In this document: one piece after another, positions 57,421 to 64,000 of the stretch
Position numbering within the stretch: position 1 is the first letter of the stretch
How the letters are laid out: each line of letters begins with the position of its first letter
Assembly (NCBI GenBank): GCA_023101885.1
Contig: JALPQD010000027.1
Coordinates: 2,733,967 to 2,797,966 of the forward strand
Direction: 5' to 3'
DNA from: Typhlomys cinereus
Lineage: Eukaryota; Chordata; Mammalia; Rodentia; Platacanthomyidae
DNA: 64,000 nucleotides
Position numbers and translations under genes: made by a program
The notes under the pieces: generated by a model
What the model saw: the letters and a program-made list of their open reading frames with translations, nothing else
The model's database searches: none
Told to the model about the DNA's origin: nothing

Positions 57421-58255
57421 ATACTGAAAAAGCAAATGCTTTCTGTCATCAAATAAAAACATGAAATTGCAAATTTCACATAATAAATAAATTATAACAG
57501 TTTTCAAAAGCAGCATCATAAGAATATACCAACATCTATGGCTATTTCATATGGGTTCTTCTGATTTTCTCATTCTCTTACTACCAATGTTATTTATTCC
57601 TAAAAATTTTAATACTTCAATATGTTAGATGAAAGCCTTATAAAGTCCCATTTGGCTTTTAGAGATTCCATTGAGAGAGAAAATATGCTAAAGTATTTGT
57701 CATATACTAATCATTGTGGGTGTAGCAAAAATGAATTTTGACTTCTTCAAATTTATTTTCAAATTTTGTCTATATTGTTTGGGTCCATAGGCCATCATCT
57801 ATTGTGCCTGGTTGTGAGTATTGCTGATTTTGAACAATAGTAAGAACAGAGTCAGGAAAGAGGAAAATGTTCATTAGAGTTGCTCAGGACTAAAATTGCA
57901 CTCCTGATTTGCCATTCACCACACTCCTCAAGCCCTGTTCAACCCCTGCTCTGATTAAGACGCATCTTTCCAGAAGCCTACACCTTTCAAATAGAAATCA
58001 TAAAAGAATGGCAGTAATTCTCATGATAAAACAGAAAATGTATTAAGAACCCTTACCTGATGTTTATTTCTTTTTTGTTAATGTGGTAGTCATGATACTC
58101 TGAAGACCAAAATAAATACATTGAAAGCTGTATTTAGAAACCTGACCATTAGAATAGGCTCACTTCTTGATGGTAGAGGAAATGCTAATGTATGTTTATA
58201 AACTTCCACCTTAAATTTTTTCCTATTTTATTGTCTTTAAGTCTTTCATTAATAA
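57421..58255. other. Intronic sequence, no gene seen
   Basis: AT-rich intron, nothing recognised. Confidence 0.5.
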
Positions 58256-58257
58256 GA

Positions 58258-58360
58258 TGATGTTTCATGTAACTCTCACTGGCAGTGTCCTCCTTTTCCT
58301 CTTGCTTCTACCTCCCATGTATTGGGGTTACAGGAAGGTACCACTACGCATGACTGAATT
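58258..58360 (-). repeat. B1-type SINE fragment
   Basis: CTTGCTTCTACCTCCCATG, TATTGGGGTTACAGGAAGG and TACCACTACGCATGACTG are the reverse strand of the B1 5' part (complement of AGTCATGC...GGGAGGTAG). Confidence 0.55.
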
Positions 58361-61300
58361 TACAAATTTCCTTTTTAATGGAATGATTATATTTTTTGAG
58401 ATAAAGAGTAAAAATAAAATTTGATGAAGAGTGAGGATAATTTAATATCTTACCATAGATGAGAGCATTGACTGAATAGATGAACAACAATATTTTCCAA
58501 TAAGGGAATATTAGAAGAGAGATAGGGTCTAGAAAAGGCAGTGGCTTTACTTTTGCACATGATGTACTTGGGATGTTTATGGAGTTTCTTGCTGTAGCTG
58601 TCTGAAAGCAAGTGGAATTAAATGCTTTCAAGTCTGGATGGTAGTTGACATGCAGTTTCTCTTAGGTGATAGTTGACATTAAAAAGTGAGAGTGGAGAGA
58701 GTTGAGTCTGTGGTTAAACACTGTGTTTATAAGGATGTGGCAAATAGAAAAAAAAAAACTAATACAAAGGGATTGGTGACATCAGTGTGGTACCTGATAT
58801 GATCAGGGAAGAATTCTGGATAAAGAAGTTGCTTGTATTCATAAGTCCTAGAGATTCTTCATACAGCATTGCACCTATAGTTACGGTATTGAATTGGATT
58901 GTTCACTTAAGCATCTATTAGGGGAATATATCTCCTGTTTATTTTTCTTGGCACAATAACATTTACATTTGAATTTTAAGAAAAGAGGCAGTTTGTATTT
59001 AAATAATGAATAACATTCAAGAAAGATGATATTTGCGAAAATACGTTTGGGTTTGAATGCTACCTATAGGATAGTTAGACAAAGTAATCATGAAACAAAT
59101 TACACAATGAATGATATACCCAAGGAGTACTTAATAGGAAGGTAGTAATGAAGATGTTCAAGTTCAACAGATTGGTCAGAATGCTAAAAAGCAGCACACA
59201 GCAGTTTCTGGCTTTTTTGTAAAGCAACTGGAACTAAAAGGCATAGGTCTACCATAACCACTATGGAGAAATTTTTAATAGTATTTACTCTATGGTTCAG
59301 AAATGTGAGGAACACACCTTACGAAAGTATATGTGTCTATAAAAAGGCATGCATTGTTATTCGTTATGTGGAAACAGACCAGATGTGCTTTAACAAAAAT
59401 CAGCTGTGTTTGTTTTATACGTTAGGAAATTTAACAGACATAGACAAATTATTAGTATATGTAACAGTAATGACTTTCACAGCTCAGGCACAGTGAATAG
59501 TTAGTAACCAGGAAGTGAAGATGAAAGAGACAGTACATTGCATGATTCTACATATATATATATAAAGTACAGGCCCAGACAAAATTACTTAGTGTAGCAG
59601 AAGTGAGAGTAGTGGCCACTTGTCTGCAACAGTGTTGTTCAATGTATAAAGATGAGTGAATTTCAGCTAAAATGAAAAAAAAAAACAAATTGGTTTACAT
59701 TAGATGTAATTGAGAAGGGGATGTCTTAAGAACTATCAATTAGATAGAAGCCAAATTACAGGTATACCTTCAAGATGTGGCTGTAAGGAAGACTAGCAGA
59801 GTAGAAATACACAACCAAAGAAGGAAATAGAGTGGTTATGATCCGCTACTTGTGTCTTGGGTATCTTGTGGTGCCACTGGTACTGCATAGAATTTGGAGG
59901 GACTTTTATTTTCCAATATTCCCAGAAACTTTGTGTGGACTGTCAGTAACTTTGCACACTTGAAACATTTTAATAGAAAAGAAATTTACCTGAAGATTAA
60001 AAAATGCTATGGTTTGTATGATAGCAGACTATACATGAATGTGTGATATTTTAAAAATATCTCTGGCCTAGTTACTTTCATGCTTCAGTCAGCCACTCAG
60101 AAAATGTCCCTCTTCTAGTCATCAAACTTGGTACTAAGGAGTAAGATTTGAGAGATCATGTCTTTTCTGTAAGGACTTTATAGTGCAGTGGGGCAGACTA
60201 TCAAATGAGTAATCTTTGTTATGTGTTACCTATGCAGTGGAGATACAGAACAAAGTTCTCAGTTTACCAAGGAGAAGATAGATCCTTGAGAGTTTTAGGT
60301 GGTACAAAATAGAATATCTGGACCCACTGAGGAAATGCTGAGACGGGAGCCTAGAACAGTCTCTAGAAGTTTGTGAGGAAAAGTCTCATGGAGCTCCTTC
60401 CCTGGCTTGCTCCATGTTTGAGTGGACACATATGGGTTTGAATTCAGTGGCATGTCTGTAAATTGGGGAAAAGAGCATGTATTTCTCAGTATCATAGAAA
60501 TTGAAGACATAAAGCCATGTTTGCTATTGCGTTAGCCTTGGTGGCCATAGTGTGTTAGGGAAGCTATTTAAAGGATAAAAGAAAGAGGATAAGAATGAAT
60601 ATTTGTGGAAGCTGATATTGGCAGTTCTAAGATAGTTTGGAGGAATTATACATTGCAGGAGCTCAGGAATTCAGGGAGCAAACCAGCATAGTGGGAAGAA
60701 CACAAAGAGAAGGGAGGTAGAGAAGGGATCATGCACACAGGAACCTTGAGGGAAAAGAAGTTATACAAGTCCAGGTTTGAATGCCTGAGGGTCTCTGCCC
60801 TGTTTGACCAAGAACAAATCTGTTAGTGACACATCTGCTTTTGTTCTGAAACTAAGGCTTTCTGGCAGGTTTCTTTGCCCTTGTGTCTGGGGCTATGACT
60901 TGGCTCAGAAACCACTGTCTTTTCAGTGTCCTGCCCTCAGCCTCCCTGGGAGTGCTGATGACAGCTTCCTGCCCACCCTGCTTTGTCTCATCCCTGCCTT
61001 TCAGGTTCCCAGCCACTGCGCTCTGTTCTCCATCAATCCTCTTATTTCTATCTCAAATGGCTTGATGTCATTCCTATTTTATCTAAAGCCCATTTTAGAT
61101 TTTCATGCTTTTAGTCAGGCAAGATACCAGTCTCATGGTCACAACTTTTCGTTGTTTTTTAGTCTTTTCTTCGGTGATTGCACGCATAATACTAGTAATT
61201 AACTACACCTTTTGAATGCTGCTGGATTGGATTGAATAAAACCAGAGTTGGGAAAGTATATAACTTGATTATGCAACTGAAGTATTCTAAATAAATAAAC

Positions 61301-61535
61301 ACTAAGGGACCTACCTGTCTCAGGTTATCTCCATATTGCTTTAGCTAGCTAGTTTATCAGTTTATGGAAAGCAACTTCTAGAGGTTCACATCTTCCATAT
61401 GCTATTTATGAGCTTTCTTAGTCAAAGAATAACTACATATTTATAGAGATCATAATTGAACCATTATTTTTTAGTCTTTTAACATGATTTTTTTGGATCA
61501 GCTTTAATAATTCCTAACTTAATTTACAGGTCTGT
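58361..61535. other. Intronic sequence, no gene seen
   Basis: About 3.2 kb. The longest open frame (60804-61202 on the + strand, 132 codons) has no recognisable domain and is best treated as chance. Confidence 0.5.
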
Positions 61536-61539
61536 AAAG

Positions 61540-61795
61540 CACACACACACTCTCATACAAATACATACACACATATCATTACACATGTACATTACACATA
61601 CATCATATCTATTACACATAAATGCATGCAAAAACACACATACATGCTAATATGCTCAAACATATGCAAATACAGACATAAATACACACATACACACATA
61701 TACATGCAAATACATATTCAATACACAAATCAGAAAAACCACACACATACACACACACATACACACACACACACACATACACACACACACATACA
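61540..61795. repeat. (CA)n/(CATA)n tract
   Basis: About 255 bp of interrupted CA, CATA and ACAT units, densest at 61740-61795. Open frames on both strands here are repeat products. Confidence 0.92.
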
Positions 61796-62359
61796 ACACC
61801 TTCCTGCCAATAATAGAACATTTTGGTCTCTGACTATTTGAAATATTTGTACTAGAAATAGTAAATTAATTCTTACTAATTTGTTGAAATTATTTTACTT
61901 TAAACAGGCAGCTCTGTATAGTGTGCAGATTTAAGAAGGAAGACTTTAAAAGCTTTAGGCTTTGCAATTGGATAAGGCAATTATGCACTCACTTTGTAGA
62001 TGATAGAATGCAGCAGCAGTATGGTTAGATGAAAGTGCCACTGTTTAAGACAACTGTCATCAAAGAACTTACGTGGTAGCAACAGAAACAGACAGAGTAC
62101 TGAATAGATAGATATGCTATACTATGTGTTTAGTACTATAATTAAAATGTTAGAAAATGAATTTTTAAGAAACCAATTAATATGTTTTTCCTAATCTAAA
62201 TTTAATTTTATTTGATGCAAGAACATAAATAGTTATGCTACCAAACTGTATAATAGCACATATGCCAATGAAGGCAGACCTTTTACAGATCAATAAATAA
62301 AAGATTAAAATTCCAAAGAAAAAACGGGCAAAGTATAAGAAAAAGTCTCTCACATGTGA

Positions 62360-62360
<1 letters not shown>
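61796..62360. other. Intronic sequence, no gene seen
   Basis: AT-rich, nothing recognised. Confidence 0.5.

Positions 62361-62363
<3 letters not shown>

Positions 62364-62412
<49 letters not shown>
62364..62412. repeat. (CA)n microsatellite
   Basis: A pure CA run of about 48 bp. Confidence 0.95.
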
Positions 62413-62414
<2 letters not shown>

Positions 62415-62575
62415 TTTGTGTATAAATACCGACACCATGAATCAGATTTAAAAAAAGCATTACCTGAGCATATGTACTTAAAGTAGGAAAGATTTGTTTT
62501 GGCTCGTGGTTAAAGAGGATTCCATCTGTGGTTAACTTAGGCCTGGGATGCTTATCTTCTGGCAGCTAAGAAGTC

Positions 62576-62792
62576 AGGATGAGGAACAGAGCAGAAGAGA
62601 GGAGGAGAGGTGACGGAAAGAAGGAGCAGAGGAGCCAGATAGAATTAGAAGGGAGAAAGAAAGGATGGGTTAGAGAAGATAGGATTGGAAGGAGAAGGAG
62701 AGGAGGGAGACTGATAGAAGGGAGGAAGAGAAGTGAGGAGAGGACAGGAAGGGAGAGAAGAGGAAGTGAGAGGAGATGACAGAGGAGAGAAT
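62576..62792. repeat. GA-rich polypurine tract
   Basis: About 215 bp with the + strand mostly A and G (GGAGAGG, GAAGGAG units), broken by single T or C bases. The open frames here, rich in Arg/Glu/Gly or in Leu/Ser/Pro, come from the tract. Confidence 0.9.
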
Positions 62793-63039
62793 GATGTTTC
62801 TTAGTGATTGTCTCCAAAGACCTTCCCCCTTCAACTAGGTCCCACCCAGTAAGTTTCCACGGACTCCCATTAGGCTGTGTATTATGAACTCATCATGCTC
62901 TTGGCACCAGATCCTAGTTGTCCATAGGAGTCTTCAGAGAACATTTCTGAGTCTACTATGAAAAAGCTCTGTGCTCCTTCTCGGCTCTACTCCTCTCAAA
63001 AAGTTATTTTTCATTGAAAAGTTAATGTTTTTTTAAATG

Positions 63040-64000
63040 GAAGAAGTTTTGGGCATGTTGATCTTTGTCTTCAGTTTATTCCAATCTTTATGGAGGCTCA
63101 ATCCTGTCTACATGTGCTGGGAGATTCTAATTTATGAATTTGTTGGATGAAGATGTGTATCAACCTGTGGATGGGGAGGTCATAAGCCCTGGGAAGACAT
63201 ATTAGTAATGTTTTACAATTGGAACATGATCTCTTTCTGCCCTTTGGGTGTTTCAAGCCCATTAATTAGTTCAGCTCTCAGCCTTCATCAGAGAAGCTTC
63301 TTTTTGCACAGGGTGGGGTAGGGGGTGAGGATGGCAGAGAACAGGTGACTGTGGAGTGCTAAACCCTAGATGAGGTGTGCAACTTTGTTCCTTCAAGGAC
63401 CAGGACCATCACAGAAGAGGGAGTGGGGAGAATGCACAGATTCAGCAGAACAGCAAAGCATTTAACTGCAGTGAGTGGAAGTGAATGCAGAGACCCACAG
63501 CTGCCTAGGATGTTGAGAACAAGTGACTCCAGCCTCAGCATGGCATTCATGCCACCCCAGGATTCTCACAGGGACCTGTACAGAAGAGAGGATGGGAAGA
63601 GGAAGACCATACGAACCAGAAGATGTGGGAAAGTGTTTTGAAATTATGTCATCCAAAAATGCCACATCCATGGCAATCATGAACATAGTACAGGCGGTTA
63701 CTGACAGCAAGCCTGCAGTGAACCTACCCAGCCAATGGTCAGCTATGAGCAGCGAGGCCCCGTAAACACTGATGAACACTGGACAAGCCACAGATTCAGT
63801 GTGTGTGGCTATCCAGTTGTATGCCTCCATGCGAGGTATACACTCTGGTTAAACTGAACTGGTTAAAACTCTGGTTAAACCGAAGGGGAGACAAAAGGTC
63901 TGGTAGGAGTGGGAGGGAGATAAGAAAAGGTACGGGGAGAATTATCAGAATATGTTGTATACACCTATGTGAAATTGTCAAAGAAAAAAATCATCAATAA
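63040..64000 (+). mobile_element. Older LINE-1 3' region (probable), runs off the window
   Basis: CTTCATCAGAGAAGCTTC, TTTTTGCACAGGGTGG, GCAGAGACCCACAGCTGC, GAGAACAAGTGACTCC, GGAAGAGGAAGACCATACG, and the closing TATGTTGTATACACC, TATGTGAAATTGTCAAAG plus an A-rich end follow the order I remember for old rodent LINE-1 3' UTRs. It is unlike copies A and B, so an older lineage. The A-rich end reaches the last bases of the window, so the 3' limit is uncertain. Confidence 0.55.

Noticed and set aside
60804..61202. 132-codon open frame on the + strand
   Set aside because: It has no recognisable domain, no splice context and ordinary intron composition. A chance frame of this size is expected in 64 kb.
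61540..61795. Regular spacing of short repeats suggesting a CRISPR-like array
   Set aside because: This is CA/CATA microsatellite without unique spacers, in an animal nuclear genome.
16106..64000. Search for the next Cacna2d1 exon (the 20-codon exon starting SLALEAEKV)
   Set aside because: I found no sequence translating to this peptide between splice sites. The intron probably extends past the window. A translated search would settle it.

Overview
This is a window of a mammalian nuclear genome, most likely a rodent. The evidence is: old B4/ID/B1-type SINE remnants, MT/ORR1-like MaLR LTRs, LINE-1 copies with a G-rich polypurine 3' UTR, and abundant (CA)n/(GT)n tracts. I saw no B2 elements. 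The youngest SINE is a tRNA-derived family I cannot name. That hints at a rodent outside the murids, but I cannot fix the species.

Only one real protein-coding exon is visible: a 117-nt, phase 0/0 exon on the + strand at 15983-16099. Its 39 codons match an N-terminal internal exon of Cacna2d1, the voltage-gated calcium channel alpha-2/delta-1 subunit (about residues 60-98 of the mammalian precursor, including the N-glycosylation sequon near Asn92). It has a pyrimidine-rich acceptor ending in AG and a GTGAGT donor. The rest of the window reads as the two large flanking introns. I saw neither the preceding nor the following Cacna2d1 exon.

Layout. 0.6-6.2 kb: two 5'-truncated LINE-1 copies, both antisense to the gene, the second with an uninterrupted 854-codon ORF2 segment. 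6.7-15.8 kb: LINE-1 tail, degraded B4-type SINEs, MaLR LTRs, a 147-bp polypyrimidine microsatellite and the first young SINE. 16.0-16.1 kb: the exon. 16.6-18.9 kb: a MER2-like DNA-transposon fossil, two adjacent young SINEs in the opposite orientation, and a LINE-1 3' end. 19-29 kb: mostly intronic sequence with a MaLR LTR and B4 relics. 29.7-34.7 kb: LINE-1 tail, three SINEs, and a perfect 133-bp inverted duplication (32652-32784 versus 34161-34293). 36.8-38.8 kb: three MaLR LTRs. 40-45 kb: young SINEs with target-site duplications and further LTR material. 45-62 kb: intron with tandem repeats and a comparatively repeat-free stretch at 54.4-55.8 kb. 63.0-64.0 kb: a probable older LINE-1 3' region running to the window edge.

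The points most worth a second look are the perfect 133-bp inverted duplication, which would form a long hairpin in the pre-mRNA; the oppositely oriented young SINEs on either side of the exon, a layout known to favour back-splicing; and the young SINE family itself, split into two sub-families by a roughly 12-nt indel. I found no convincing novel multi-gene system. Most open frames here are translations of repeats.
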